Assembly: GCA_916048095.2 (NCBI GenBank)
Contig: OU696576.1
Location: 111,001 to 175,000 of the forward strand
Source of the DNA: Sacculina carcini
Taxonomy: Eukaryota > Arthropoda > Thecostraca > Sacculinidae
Reading direction: 5' to 3'
Length of the DNA: 64,000 nt
Shown: positions 20,938-31,905 of the stretch, piece after piece
Position numbering within the stretch: position 1 is the stretch's first letter
Layout: every line of letters starts with the position of its first letter
Program-made: the position numbers and the translations under genes
Notes under the pieces: model-generated
What the model was told of the DNA's origin: nothing
What the model saw: the letters and a program-made list of their open reading frames with translations, nothing else
The model's database searches: none

Positions 20938-23193
20938 AAGTCAAAATATATACTTACTTAAGCATATTCCGCAGTCCAGTCGAGTAAACGACTCTACGCT
21001 GCGCTCCCATAATTCCAATCAATGCATGTCACGCTGGCAATGTGCCGACCACGGCATCGGGCCAGATGGGTCAAACTTAAATCTGAGTTGATCCCAACAT
21101 TTATCAAGCCTGCACTTGAATGAATTCATGGACGGGGTCTCCGCTACTTCACGGCTTCACGGCTTCACGGCACGGCATCACCACATTCCATTTGGTGATG
21201 GTGCGGTGGTAAGAGCCACTGCCATGGACTTTGAACATAACATCGATGGTGATATGCTTAAACAACTGTCTACCATGCCGTCTATTTGGCCTTTCGAGTG
21301 GGACGAAGCATTCTGGTAGAAGATCTCTATCGTATACATTGAAGTGTTTCCATATATCAATCATGTTGCCTCTGTGTCTTCTGAACTTCAAGGTGGGCAG
21401 ATTGAGATGTCTCAGCCGTTCAGGATAATCCAGGTGTTTTAGTCCATCGACTGAATTGGCTGCTCTAATTTGATCTTCTTCAAGTATATTTACAAGCCTT
21501 TCGTATCTTGGTGACCAGACGGCTTGAGCGTACTCCAAGTGTGTCCTTGCAAAAGCTTTGTATAGTTGCGTAAACATACTAGGACTTAGATATGAGAAGA
21601 CTCGCCGGATTAGAACCATCATAAAATTGGCCATCTTTATCTTTTTGGGAATATGCTCTTCAAAATTGAGTGTGGAATCCACCATCACACCCAGATATTT
21701 GTCAGTTTCCACGTGTTCGAGTTCTTGTCCATATATATTGTAGCGATGAGTACACACTATGTTTTTAATCATGCCGAAGGATAACACTGCATTTCTCAGG
21801 GTTAAAATTTAAAAGCCAGAGATGAGACCACTCCTGAATTATGTCACGGTTGTGTTGCAGCTCTCGGGCATCATGAGGCTTCGTTATATGTCGTACTATT
21901 TTGAATCATCAGCAAACATATATAGATTGGAGCTCAAAGTATTCGGAAGATCGTTTACATATATTATGAAGAGTACCGGTCCAAGCACACTCCCCTGCGG
22001 GACTCCACTCACCAAAGAAGCACTTGAGGACTTCTTACCATTAACTACGACCACTAAGAAACTCCCAGTAAGAAATTCTTCCATCCAATGTAAGCTCTTC
22101 CCTCTGATACCACAGGCTTCAAGCTTGGTCAGCAGGCGACGGTGTGGGACAGAGTTAAATGCCTTAGCGTAATCCAGATATAATACATCTAACACTCCAC
22201 CTACAGCCATAATCTCAGAGCAATAGTCAAAGAAGTGCAATAACTGGAGGACCGTTGACCGCCCACGAATGAATCCATATTGTTTATGGTAAATAGAGTT
22301 GTTGCTCAGAAGGTGGTCCATCATAGATTCACGGAAAAAAGTTTCTAGGATTTTGCATACTATTGATGTTAAACTGATCGGTCTGTGATTTGCTGCGACT
22401 TTGTTCGACCCTTTTTTGTAGATCGGTGATATTAGAGCCTTCATCCAATCTTGTGGTATTTTCCCGTATCAATACTCTTATTGAAGAGAATTGTTAGGGG
22501 TTTCGCCAGGTAATAGGCCACCTCATTGATAAGTCTAGGATGAATCTCATCAGGACCAAAACTTTTGCTCACATCGAGAGATGATAACTTGCCCAGTACA
22601 TTTTCATGCGAAATAAAGGGTGGCTCAATAGAATTACTATTGTACACTGTTGACTGAGGAACAGGACCGTTTGGCTCACTGGTAAATACAGAGACAAATT
22701 GTCGTTGTAATATATTCAACCTTTCCTAAATCATCATGACACAGAATATGAGGATTTTCATGGTTTGAAAATAAGGGTTGTAATCCATTTCTTATATTAA
22801 GTTTATTCTTCGAGAACTTCCAAAAAGCTTTGGGCTGGTATTTAGCTTTTTTGCGATTCCATATTCATATATGCGCTTCTCTTTGCGGCTAGTTTGTTGG
22901 CATTTGTTTCTCAATTTGCAAAATTCAAGTCTGAATGTGTCCGCATCATCTCGGTAGCGATGTGCCATCCATTTGCGATGGGCACGATCTTTACTCTTTA
23001 TCAATAATTTAAACTCATCTGATATGAAAAATTCTTGCTTCCAGTTAGGCCTACCTCCACATACTAATGTGGGAACAAACTCATCTCGTAATTTGAGGAT
23101 ATTGCCTTTAATTAGATCCCATATATCATTCACGCTGAGATCACGTACTGTTTCATCAAAGTATGGCAACCAACTATACCTTTTACAATTTCA

Positions 23194-23332
23194 TTTGTCC
23201 CAACTGAAATCAAAGTTGTCCAACTGAAATCAAAATTATCCCAACTGAAATCAAAGTTGTCCCAACTGAAATCAAAGTTGTCCCAACTGAAATCAAAATT
23301 GTCCCAACTGAAATCAGAATTGTCCCAGCTAG
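23194..23332. repeat. 21-bp units, left arm, six copies
   Basis: Units of cccaactgaaatcaaagttgt with small variants, one of them 20 bp long, plus a partial unit ending cccagctagaacc. Confidence 0.9.
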
Positions 23333-24025
23333 AACCACAATGTATGTTATTGATTTTACATTTAATATCAAACTTAATTGTTATCCGTACATTATTGTAT
23401 TTCACATGAAAAATTTAGCATTAGTCGTAAAACATAGATATGTACTACTTACTATGTACTATACAAATATGTGCTATGGTATGTATGCATGGTGGTGTAT
23501 GGTGTGTATGTACTACTATTACAATGCAGATATGTACCGTACGTACTTACTTTATGAGGAGCTATATCAGCCAATATATCAATGTTAGCGTATATACCAC
23601 CAGCGCGTGTACTTAAATTCTAGCAAAAAGCAAGATATCTCAAATCAACACAATCACAACACAACATGGCCCACTAAAACAGCTTCACTAACAAACACGC
23701 ACGAACGTTCTGCGCATACAACTGCCCCATGGCACGCACTGCCCAACCCCCTACATTCCCCTGCTCGCTCATAGCACGTGCATCCAACATACATACACTC
23801 GCACTACCTCGCACACACAAATATACACCATACACAAATATATATACCGTAAAATATTAAACATAGTACAGATGGCTAGCAACGACAAGCGCTATACACA
23901 CGTGATGCCTGAACACTTGCCATAAGACGGAATATACGGTCTCTGAAAGTGTGATGTTTCTGTAGATGTGTGTGTGTGTGTCTGTGTGCACGATTTGATC
24001 GCGAGTGCTCTCCGAGAACAGTGAC

Positions 24026-24233
24026 TATACGCTGACATTGATATATTGGCTGATAGAGTGCGCGCCATGGGGCAGTTGTTAGCGCAAAACGTTCGTGCGT
24101 GTTTGTTAGTGAAGGTGTTTTAGTTGGCCATGTTGTGTTGTGATTGTGTTGAGTTGAGATATCTTGCTTTTTGCTAGAATTTAAGTGCACGCGCTGGTGG
24201 TATATACGCTGACATTGATATATTGGCTGATAG
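24026..24233. repeat. 31-bp direct repeat inside the fold-back element
   Basis: The word tatacgctgacattgatata with ttggctgatagag occurs at about 24027-24058 and again at about 24202-24234; its inverse lies in the left arm near 23555-23590. Confidence 0.7.
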
Positions 24234-24439
24234 AGTTCCTCATAAAGTAAGTACGTACGGTACATAACTGCATTGTAATAGTAGTACATACCATAGCACA
24301 TAATTGTATAGTACATAGTAAGTAGTACATATCTATGTTTTACGACTAATGCTAAATTTTTCATGTGAAATACAATAATGTACGGATAACAATTAAGTTA
24401 GATATTAAATGTAAAATCAATAACATACATTGTGGTTCT

Positions 24440-24642
24440 AGCTGGGACAATTCTGATTTCAGTTGGGCCAATTTTGATTTCAGTTGGGACAACTTTGATT
24501 TCAGTTGGGACAACTTTGATTTCAGTTGGGACAATTTTGATTTCAGTTGGAACAATTTTGATTTCAGTTGGGACAACTTTGATTTCAGTTGGGACAACTT
24601 TGATTTCAGTTGGGACAACTTTGATTTCAGTTGGGACAAATG
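24440..24642. repeat. 21-bp units, right arm, nine copies
   Basis: The reverse-complement form (gggacaactttgatttcagtt), nine copies. The arm-to-arm difference of six versus nine units shows that the arrays change length after insertion or recombine unequally. Confidence 0.9.
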
Positions 24643-24745
24643 AAATTGTAAAAGGTATAGACTCCTCGAGAACTTGACACGTAGCATTATAGTTTCCTAT
24701 GCTAAGAGCATATAGGCCAAAAGCCCAAAAGCCGGCAGTCTCCAC

Positions 24746-25600
24746 ACGTAGTATATATAGCTTCCGTGTGTTTCATGCTTTAAGCGCGGAGGCCCACCAA
24801 TATGGTCCCCACAGCCATCTAGCATCAATCTGGCAATAGTGAAGATATGCTCGTCTAACATAACTGAACTATTCCCTGATTGAATTACTCTATAATTCAC
24901 TCAGGGTGTTCTTCTTCATTCTCGCGTTCCTATAAATGTGTGTGTGTGTGTGCTGTACTGATTACATCATGTTGGTTTTACATGCAAGTTAAAAAATAAT
25001 ACTCCGAAATAAATTAGGAGAATAGTGACTTAAATTAAGTGTTTGTTATTATTCCATTATTGAAAATATACAGAATCGATTGTATCATTTCGTAGCATGC
25101 AAATTATCCATATATCTAGTGAAGTATATAAGCGTTTTCCTTTGATCGACAGTTTACACAATGTGCATGTTCAGCACATGTGCTTAGTTGCAGCTCCATG
25201 CCTACCATAGTTGACCGAAACTTAGTGAATGAGCCAAAGACAGTTAAATTAAACGTCTCCAAGTTTTCATTAACATTCGAAATGTGATAATCTTATTTAC
25301 ATGCAGCTATTTACGATACATTTTCAATGTTATACTAACAGTAATCATTATAGCAGTTTCGTATTTTCGTACTATGCAAGAAAACAGTTGATAATATTTA
25401 AGATTGATTCTATACTAAGGAGCCAAGAATAGTCGTATATATTTCTATCAGCTGGAGTATAACGGCATTTTCTTTATACTCATGCTGAAAAACGCTCTAG
25501 TTATTTAGCTGTTAAATTTTTATGACGTATTTTCCTGGTAATTCTGTCTGTTTTGGCACTAAATATACAAACAAACAGACAAGCGGATACACGTACATAT
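24746..25600. other. No gene seen
   Basis: A short GT run at about 24937-24951 and otherwise AT-rich DNA. No supported frame. Confidence 0.5.
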
Positions 25601-25611
25601 GCGTGCATTAA

Positions 25612-25640
25612 CACACAAGCACACACATACACACACACAA

Positions 25641-25673
<33 letters not shown>

Positions 25674-25684
25674 CACACATATAT
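25612..25684. repeat. (CA)n microsatellite
   Basis: Interrupted CA run, with short open frames that are artefacts. Confidence 0.9.
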
Positions 25685-25829
25685 AGCCTTGAAACATTGT
25701 GCACAAAGTGACAATATATTTTATTACTTAATTAAACTAACTCTTTTTATGTTTGTTGAACAGTGTCGCGCTGCGGTTTATTACCCAAAATTCGGACGTC
25801 TTTTAAGTCGTCGTACATTGATTATGGCA

Positions 25830-26075
25830 GTATAAGCGCCGCCCAGAATGTGTCATGCACGTACTCTTCCATCATTGGGCAGCGGCCGAGCACCAATCGC
25901 CTAGCTGGAATTTCTTAAGCCCCGCCCATCAGTGCAGCACCGACATCCAGTGAAAATGCGGTGGTGACTCAGTAGCGCTGCGACTGATATGTCATGTGAA
26001 GTGTTGAACCACTTTGAGAATAATCCCTGATAATTGAAGACACGAGTTATTATTGCGTATCAGTAAGGCGGCATC
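25830..26075 (+). promoter_or_regulatory. Promoter-like or 5' UTR segment of the forkhead gene
   Basis: GC content rises sharply over the AT-rich flank. The segment has a CCAAT word (near 25890, in gagcaccaatcgcc) and a CCCCGCCC box (near 25920) typical of animal promoters. A possible splice acceptor, cgtatcag, lies about 14 bases before the ATG, so an upstream non-coding exon is also possible. No TATA box at a convincing distance was seen. The role is inferred from position. Confidence 0.4.
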
Positions 26076-26838
26076 ATGACCCTTGATTGTGGCCTGCTTC
26101 AGTCTACAGCTGGTCAGAGCACACTGTGTGACTTGGACACTAAACAAACAGTACGTGTGCAGTCGGTGTATTCCGGCGGGCTAAATGGCTCCATCATGCC
26201 AAACATTTCTTCGTTGCCAATATCGACGACAACACGAAACAGTCGCAATTTCCGCACAGTTTCACCCTCGCGGGCACATGTACATTGTATCCGACAGCCC
26301 TCTGCAACGGCAGTCGCAGCCACCGCGGCAGTGGACATTCACGAGCACGGCATCGTAAATAAGATCTCGGATCTGCCGGCGTCGACAGTTTTACACTCTG
26401 ATGTGGAGGCGTATCACGCTATCAGTGAGCGTTCCCAGGAAGCTGACACCCCCAACTTGCTTTGGCTGCTAGACTACCGCCTCGACCCAATAATTGAAAC
26501 GACAGTGGCCGAAAACTGGGATGTATCGTCCCGTGATGTCATCGGAAGTCATGAGCAGGATGTTGCTATGACAAATGTGACGCAACAACAGCAGCAACCA
26601 TTGCAGTCCAAGCTCGATACCGGAGTGCCTTTTAATAATGCAGCTATCCATGATGTCAGCTCTGCGCATTATGGTAATATACATCCACCACTACCACAGC
26701 AACAACAAACTGCAAGTAAACGTGCCCGACGACGATCGACCCACGACAAGTGCTGCAACAGCTCGTCGTGCTGGCTAGCCAACCAGATTGATGTATCTCA
26801 TGAGGAAGTTGTGATCGATCAGCCCCGTGTTGAGACCG
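26076..26838 (+). CDS. Forkhead gene, N-terminal coding exon
   Basis: Encodes 254 residues plus one base, then a strong donor (G|GTAAGT at 26839), so the intron is phase 1. The protein is low in known domains but gene-like, with balanced codons, a glutamine run near residues 170-175, a basic KRARRRS patch at residues 215-221 (possible nuclear localisation signal) and the motif NLLWLLDYRLDPI at residues 127-139. FoxN-type forkhead proteins carry an L-x-W-L motif upstream of the DNA-binding domain, which this resembles. The assignment to the same gene as the forkhead exon at 43075 rests on order, strand and this motif. The ATG is the first in frame. Open frame beyond 26838 reads into AT-rich intron and is not counted. 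The gene is probably a nuclear transcription factor; the subclass is unsure. Confidence 0.7.
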
Positions 26839-27239
26839 GTAAGTTTGCTTCAAATACATCATCCAATATCCAATCCATAATAATTCAAAATATCCAATCT
26901 TTCACCAAGATGCAAGAATCGATCAGATATGGTAGAAATTAATATGGATCAGATATATGTTGACAAAACAAATATGTAAATACGTGATAAATGTTTGCAT
27001 CCATATTTGTATATATCTATGTAGTCTCAAGTATGCAGACGATTAACGATGTGTTCCAGTTTTAAACCTTGCAACCTCTTTATCTTTGACTCTATGTTGC
27101 TTCCTAGCTTTGGTTATTTGCTACTCCAAAAGTTCGCCAGTGCTGTGTAACGTTTCGGGGATGCCGGATTCCATTCCTAGACTAAGTCAATTTAATTGCA
27201 TTTATTTGTGTTGAATGAGCCTTATTTTACGTCCTTTTT
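26839..27239. other. Intron sequence, no other feature
   Basis: AT-rich sequence after the donor, with no repeats recognised before the mariner derivative. Confidence 0.5.
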
Positions 27240-27830
27240 GAATAGCTTTAAACAGAAGGGAATGCACCCATTGACATTCGCCGACTCCTGAAGAAACACT
27301 ATGAAGCAGACACAGTGGAAGCGAGCACAGTTAGGAGATGGGTCCGTCTTTTTAATAGCAGTGAAAGTGACGCCAATAAATACGGTACCAGTAGGGGCTG
27401 TACACATTACTTCACCCGCACTGTACACATTACTTCACCCGCACTGTACACATCACTTCACCCGCACTGTACACATTACTTCACCCGTACTGTACACATC
27501 ACTTCACCCGCACTGTACACATCACTTCACCCGCAGATGTTTGCTGCTTGAGCTTCTTCTATAACGAAGAGTTCAAGATCACTGGTGACGAGACGTGATG
27601 TCACCATTACGAGCCAGAGTCCAAATGACATTCGCTGTAATGCCACCACTCGGACTCTCCAGCATCAAGTTCAAGCCGTGGAAATCAGTAGAAAAAGTCA
27701 TATGCACCGTCTTCTGAGACCGTCTATTAGCAAAACATTCACCGCTATGAAAACGACGGACCCATCTCCCCACTGTGCTCGCATTCACCGTTTCTGCTGC
27801 AGAGACATTCTTCAGGCATTATAACATCAT
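27240..27830. mobile_element. Palindromic mariner derivative, copy 1
   Basis: The + strand reads a mariner helix-turn-helix (PIDIRRLLKKHYEADTVE, STVRRWVRLFNSSESD) near 27261-27370. After a deletion and a minisatellite comes the catalytic-region motif ITGDET.CHHYEPESK near 27580. The right part, read on the - strand, again encodes STVGRWVRRFHSGE, so the two halves are inverted copies. The outer inverted ends are not visible here, unlike in copy 2 at 40840-41780. It is non-coding as a whole because of stops and deletions. Confidence 0.75.
27400..27537 (+). repeat. 23-bp minisatellite, six exact-length copies
   Basis: Six head-to-tail units of gtacacattacttcacccg plus cact, differing at one or two positions. 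The last unit ends in cgcaga and runs into mariner sequence. The same segment occurs only once in the related element at 41224, so the array expanded inside this copy. Confidence 0.95.
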
Positions 27831-27839
27831 TATAACTAA

Positions 27840-28030
27840 TTTACACATTCTAAGCCAGCGTTTGTTACATTTGTTTATTTCAAACGTTCACAAGAAACAC
27901 TGAGCATGTTTGTACAAGCTTTTTGTGGGAATTCTGTATTTGATCGGGCAAAACATGTATCTCAAATCATGCATAATTTCTGAGGTGATTACATTGAGGG
28001 AAAGAAAAAGAGAGAGCGGTTTCATGGGTG
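27840..28030. other. No gene seen
   Basis: AT-rich intronic DNA without repeats or frames. Confidence 0.4.
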
Positions 28031-28470
28031 TTCACTGGTAACTAGGGTGACTTTTGGTGCGCTAAAATCAAGAAGAGTTGTGCTAAAATCCTAAAAGTTG
28101 CGCTAAAATTTTCACTTAAAATTTTGCAGAAATTCCACTTAAACCCGTAAAAAGGTAATGAAAATCACTAAATTATGAAAAACATACGTTTTGTGAGGGA
28201 AGCTTGTACTTTCTTCATTGGATAACTATTACCACAATACGTGTTGAGCACTCGCGGTTGTGCTAAGATTGCATGATTCATGAACTTTAACTGTTATCTA
28301 ACTGGTGACAAGGGTCACATTTGGACGCGCTCATAAGTTGAGCTCAATTTTCTGCTAAAATATCACCAATTTTATATAATAGGGTAATAAACACTAAAGT
28401 TAGACTTTAAACACTAAACTCATTCCTGAACATTATATTTTGGGGGTTTCACGTTTTTGTTTCTACTTAA
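28031..28470. repeat. Degenerate direct repeat, about 265-bp period
   Basis: The segment starting actggtaactagggtgactt (28034) is echoed by actggtgacaagggtcacat (28300). Both are followed by ttgg, gcgct and then gctaaaat words. The word gcgctaaaa also recurs near 29420. Probably a decayed non-autonomous element of unknown class. Confidence 0.45.
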
Positions 28471-28884
28471 TGCATTTTGAGCATTGGCTCAATGCCTGTG
28501 CATTCCGCTCAGTGCATTTTGAACATATGTTGCACTGATGCCTGGTAGTGACATATAAATCTACATTATAATTCGACACTCAATCGATGTTTTTAATGCT
28601 CCAAGGTACAATGGATTTTGCAGATAAAGCATAATCTGATTATGCTGTAATTACATTCAAGTGCTGTTGATCTAACTAGTTGTTGCTCAAGGTTGCTGGA
28701 AAAGTATACAAATTAAAGTATAATTTTATTGCACAAATGCACCTGTCTATATCAGAGTGTTATGTCTATATCTATATATGTTATGTCTATATATGTGTTT
28801 GCATGCGGTGCTGTGCATTCGGAGGATGTCTAGCACCACAGACGGACGCAATGTTCACCCGCCTTCCAGACATAGGCGTAGGCA

Positions 28885-28908
28885 ACCCCCCAGTAGATCC
28901 TGGGGGGT
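28885..28908. repeat. Small perfect hairpin, 9-bp stem
   Basis: ACCCCCCAG, a six-base loop and CTGGGGGGT. It sits in a GC-rich island of about 100 bp in AT-rich intron and may mark a small MITE; no outer ends were identified. Confidence 0.6.
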
Positions 28909-28909
28909 T

Positions 28910-29750
28910 TGGGTGTAAATATACCCTGGCAAATTGGCTGGTGGTATGTATATGCAATTATGCCCCCCGAGAATTCTGCTGAGTTCAGTTCATTCAAGGG
29001 AATATTATCATCAAAAATAGCATAGCAAAAGAAACAATACACGAAAAATGGAAAAATGTATAAATATGTTAAAAAATTTCTTTGCGCAATATACTTTTCA
29101 TTGAGGTATGTGTGTTGTCATTGAATACGCCGAAAATAGTTTGGGGTCCCATACAATTGACCAACTGAGCGAATTTTGAACACTAATGGATGATGGCTGT
29201 TTTCTCCCCGAGTCTCGACATAAATCTACCATATACCAGCCCCTGCTTCCAGACACATGTTTATCTAGTTTATTATTACAATACATGAATATACGCTGCA
29301 TTGTAAAAATTGACAACTGAAATTTTTTCCTGATAGTGTAAAGTCACTGTTCTAAAAGTTCAAAAAGTTCCTCAATCTAAACAGTTGCTCATAAAAATGA
29401 AAAACTTGCAAGCTTTGCGCTAAAAACAAGAAGTTGCAAAAAGTTGCATTTAAAACTTCTTTAATACTTACCTCAGATCAATAAAATATTTCTATTTGGG
29501 CTTCTCAGGACGAGCAGAGTATATGATGAAAAAGTTGTATTTGCAGCCTTACCATTCCTACAAGGGTGGAATAATATTATTGTTTATATTATAAATTGGT
29601 TCACAATGTCCGCTTGCCACACACATTCACAATGAAATAGAAAATGTATCTGTTTTCTGTACCTGTCGTATCATCCTTTCCTGCGAGAATGACAATTTCT
29701 TACGAGCTGTCTACGCAACTATTTCAACAATAATGTACACACAGAGCTTA
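28910..29750. other. No gene seen
   Basis: AT-rich intronic DNA; short open frames on the - strand near 29100-29310 show no family resemblance. Confidence 0.4.
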
Positions 29751-29758
29751 GCTGTGTA

Positions 29759-29771
29759 CATGTGTGTGTGT

Positions 29772-29823
<52 letters not shown>
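29759..29823. repeat. (GT)n microsatellite
   Basis: A nearly pure GT run of about 65 bp. Confidence 0.95.
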
Positions 29824-29825
<2 letters not shown>

Positions 29826-30016
29826 ATTAGGGTAGGTCGATTTTCTACCTTTTTTAATTATATATGTGTCAAAGTAAAGAAAGACGCAGTTTTTTGCACT
29901 GATTACAAATATGATATAATTTAGTTTCCATCCTCAACCAATTTTTCAGCAAGTGCATTAAAAAATTAGAAAAGGCTAAAATAACGCATATATCCAATAT
30001 GCACTGGACAAATTGT

Positions 30017-30090
30017 GTGCGTGTGTGTGTGTGTGTGTGTGTTCATGCGCATGTGTGTGTGTGTGTGTGTGTGTGTCTGCGTGTGTGTAC
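30017..30090. repeat. (GT)n microsatellite beside the LINE C 3' end
   Basis: A GT run, interrupted once by catgcgca, followed by tactcacctatttgtactg. The same type of junction occurs at 31628-31720. Confidence 0.9.
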
Positions 30091-30109
30091 TCACCTATTT
30101 GTACTGACC

Positions 30110-31630
30110 TATTTGTTTATCACAGGAGATGAGCTGTGCTCGTACTGTCCTGTCTACAACCCACCCTCTAGTAACCTATCTTCCTTGAAATTCCCAGTAT
30201 TTCACACTATCCAGTCTTTCTTTAAATGCTCCTACGCGTTTAGCTTCTACAATATCCTTCCCTAACTGATTCCAGACATCAACACACCTATATGGGAAAC
30301 TATACTTCTTAACATCTCTCAAACATCTAGTCCTTTTCAGTTTTTTCCCATGTCCCCTCTTGCCTGAAATATCCCAAACTATACAATTAATTCTTTCTAA
30401 CTTTTGAATACCTATTCTATGTCTAAAAATATTAATCAAGTCTCCCCTTAGCCTACGTTGTTCTAAAGATGGTAAACAAAGCACTTTCAGTCTTTCCTCA
30501 CACGACAAACTACACATGCTATCAACCATTTTATTCGCCTCTGAATTATTTCCAATTTACGCTCGTTCTTTATCTTATGAGGGGACCACACCACCGACGC
30601 ATACTTTAGCTGGGGCCTAATGATATTAAACATTAACGTTTTTAGCATGTCCTCATCTAGGTATTTGAAAGCCCTTCTAATATTCCTTACCATTCTATAT
30701 TCTAGTGCTGTTATTTTCCCAATATGTTTATCCGGGGCCAATTTTTTGTGTACAATTATTCCTAAATCTTTTTCATCCTTAACTTTCCGTAAAATATGTT
30801 TCCCTATCTTATAGTTGTTGGAAGGCCTTTCTGCACTTTCCCCTATCCCCATAACATGACACTTACTCGCATTAAACTGCATCCCCCATGTCCCGCTCCA
30901 TTCCTCTATCCTATCCAAATCCTGCTGTAACTCCTTACAACTTTTTTCACCTGTGATGACCTTCATGATCTTGGCATCATCGGTAAACAAGCTCATGTAG
31001 CTGCTGATCCCCCTAGACATATCATCTATGTATACGAAGAACATTTTTGGTCCCAACACCGATCCCTGGGGCACCCCACTCGTTACTGAACCCCACTCAG
31101 ACACTTCCCCTCTGACCACCGTCCGCATCCTCCTATCAGTCAAATAATCCCTAACCTATTCCAACAATCTACCATATATGCCTCCTAAATTTTCCAGCTT
31201 CCATAGCAATATCTTTATATGGAACTGCTGCTCATTGCTGTGACACCGTATCAAAAGCCATTTTTAAATCAAAATACACACAATCCACCCACCCTTTTCT
31301 CTCCTGTAACACATCTATCACCATCGTATAAAAACTAAGCAGGTTAGTGACAAACGACTTTACTTGTCTAAAACCATACTGACTATCACTAAGCATGTTC
31401 TTTTCTTCAAGGAACTCAACCCACCTATCCTTAATAACACCTTCCCCAAGCTTGCACAGGACACTCGTTAAAGATACGAGCCTGTAGTTTAGTGGCTCCG
31501 CGCTGTCTCCTGCCTTATAAATCGGTATACCATTCGCTGCTTTCCACTGTACTGGTACTTTTTCCTCTCTGAAACTACTCTGGAATATATCGTGCACCGG
31601 TACGACCAATTCTTCTCTACAATCCTTCAA
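30110..31630 (-). pseudogene. LINE C, RT and C-terminal region
   Basis: A non-LTR polymerase on the - strand. From its 5' side: ILKDCREELVVPVHDIF, VPVQWKAANGIPIYKAGDS, LNYRLVSLTSVLCKL, SDSQYGFRQVKS, CVYFDLKMAFDTVS, a frame change near 31230, then TSGVPQGSVLGPKMFFVYID, the active-site region MSLFTDDAKIMK, SGTWGMQFNASKCHVMGIGE, DLGIIVHKKLAPDKHIGKI and LKYASVVWSPHK. After another frame change near 30530 the C-terminus reads RRLRGDLINIFR, ISGKRGHGKKLKRT, RDVKKYSFPYRCVDVWNQL. The family lacks its endonuclease here because the 5' side ends at a GT/CA run. The active-site motif reads FTDD instead of FADD. The copy is dead. Confidence 0.85.
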
Positions 31631-31712
31631 AATGTGTGTGCATTTGTGTGTGTGTGTGCGTATGTGTATGCATGTGCGTATGTGTGTGTGTGTGTGTGCA
31701 TGTGTATGCATG
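31628..31712. repeat. (GT)n-rich microsatellite between two LINE fragments
   Basis: GT runs with tatgtgtatg and catgtgcg interruptions lying exactly between the 5' end of LINE C and the 3' end of LINE D. Confidence 0.9.
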
Positions 31713-31905
31713 TACTCACCGAGTTGTATAATACAGGAGATGAGCTAAGCTCGAGCTGTCCTGTCTCCCAGCCAACATTGGTCTAGCCTAGGTTTAAATT
31801 CTTTCACATTGCTACATTGGACAATTTCCCTATCTAGGTTATTTCATGCATCTACAGACCTATTCGGGAAACTATACGTCTTGATATCCCTAACTGCTGT
31901 GGTTT
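31713..31905 (-). pseudogene. LINE D, C-terminal scrap
   Basis: The - strand reads TTAVRDIKTYSFPNRSVDA, NNLDREIVQCSNVKEFK and RLDQCWLGDRTARAQ, the extreme C-terminus of the same LINE family as LINE C (RDVKKYSFP). It is heavily 5'-truncated. Its 3' end also abuts a GT run and the word tactcacc. Confidence 0.7.

Larger units (their letters stand above)
23177..24657. mobile_element. 1.48-kb fold-back element with 21-bp repeats, TACC ends
   Basis: Two long inverted arms (about 23177-23745 and 24058-24657) flank a spacer of about 310 bp. Each arm begins TACCTTTTACAATTTC and continues with tandem 21-bp units (cccaactgaaatcaaagttgt): six in the left arm, nine in the right. A shared region of about 400 bp follows. 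TA lies at 23175-23176 and again at 24658-24659. The element has no transposase gene. The 21-bp unit is open in every frame, giving repeat peptides such as FSWDNFD, which are artefacts. The architecture recalls Drosophila Foldback/Galileo elements, but the sequence family is not one I recognise. Confidence 0.85.
20938..24745 (-). pseudogene. LINE B, endonuclease end to C-terminus, split by fold-back element
   Basis: Non-LTR polymerase on the - strand. From its 5' side: GLYALSIGNYNATCQVLEE (about 24730-24665), then after the fold-back insertion WLPYFDETVRDLSVNDIWDL (near 23168), SLDVSKSFGPDEIHPRLI, NHRPISLTSIVCKILE, KQYGFIRGRSTVLQLL, YLDYAKAFNSVPHRRLL, SGVPQGSVLGPVLFIIYVND and the catalytic MFADDSK. 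After a frame change come LGVMVDSTLNFEEHI, HLEYAQAVWSPRY and WKHFNVYDRDLLPECFVP. The C-terminus runs to about 21030 (SMNSFKCRLDKCWDQLRF). At least four frame changes are present. The upstream endonuclease is missing. The clade is CR1/Jockey-like but unresolved. Confidence 0.8.

Noticed and set aside
24365-24643. Open frames giving FSWDNFD-type heptad peptides (and LSQLKSK, VPTEIKV on the other strand)
   Set aside because: They are forced by the 21-bp repeat, whose length is a multiple of three and which lacks stops in every frame. No start context, no family, and the same unit is seen as non-coding DNA elsewhere.
27400-27537. CRISPR-like array of 23-bp repeats
   Set aside because: The units are directly adjacent with no spacers, in an animal genome; it is a minisatellite. 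The same applies to the 21-, 27-, 29- and 30-bp arrays.
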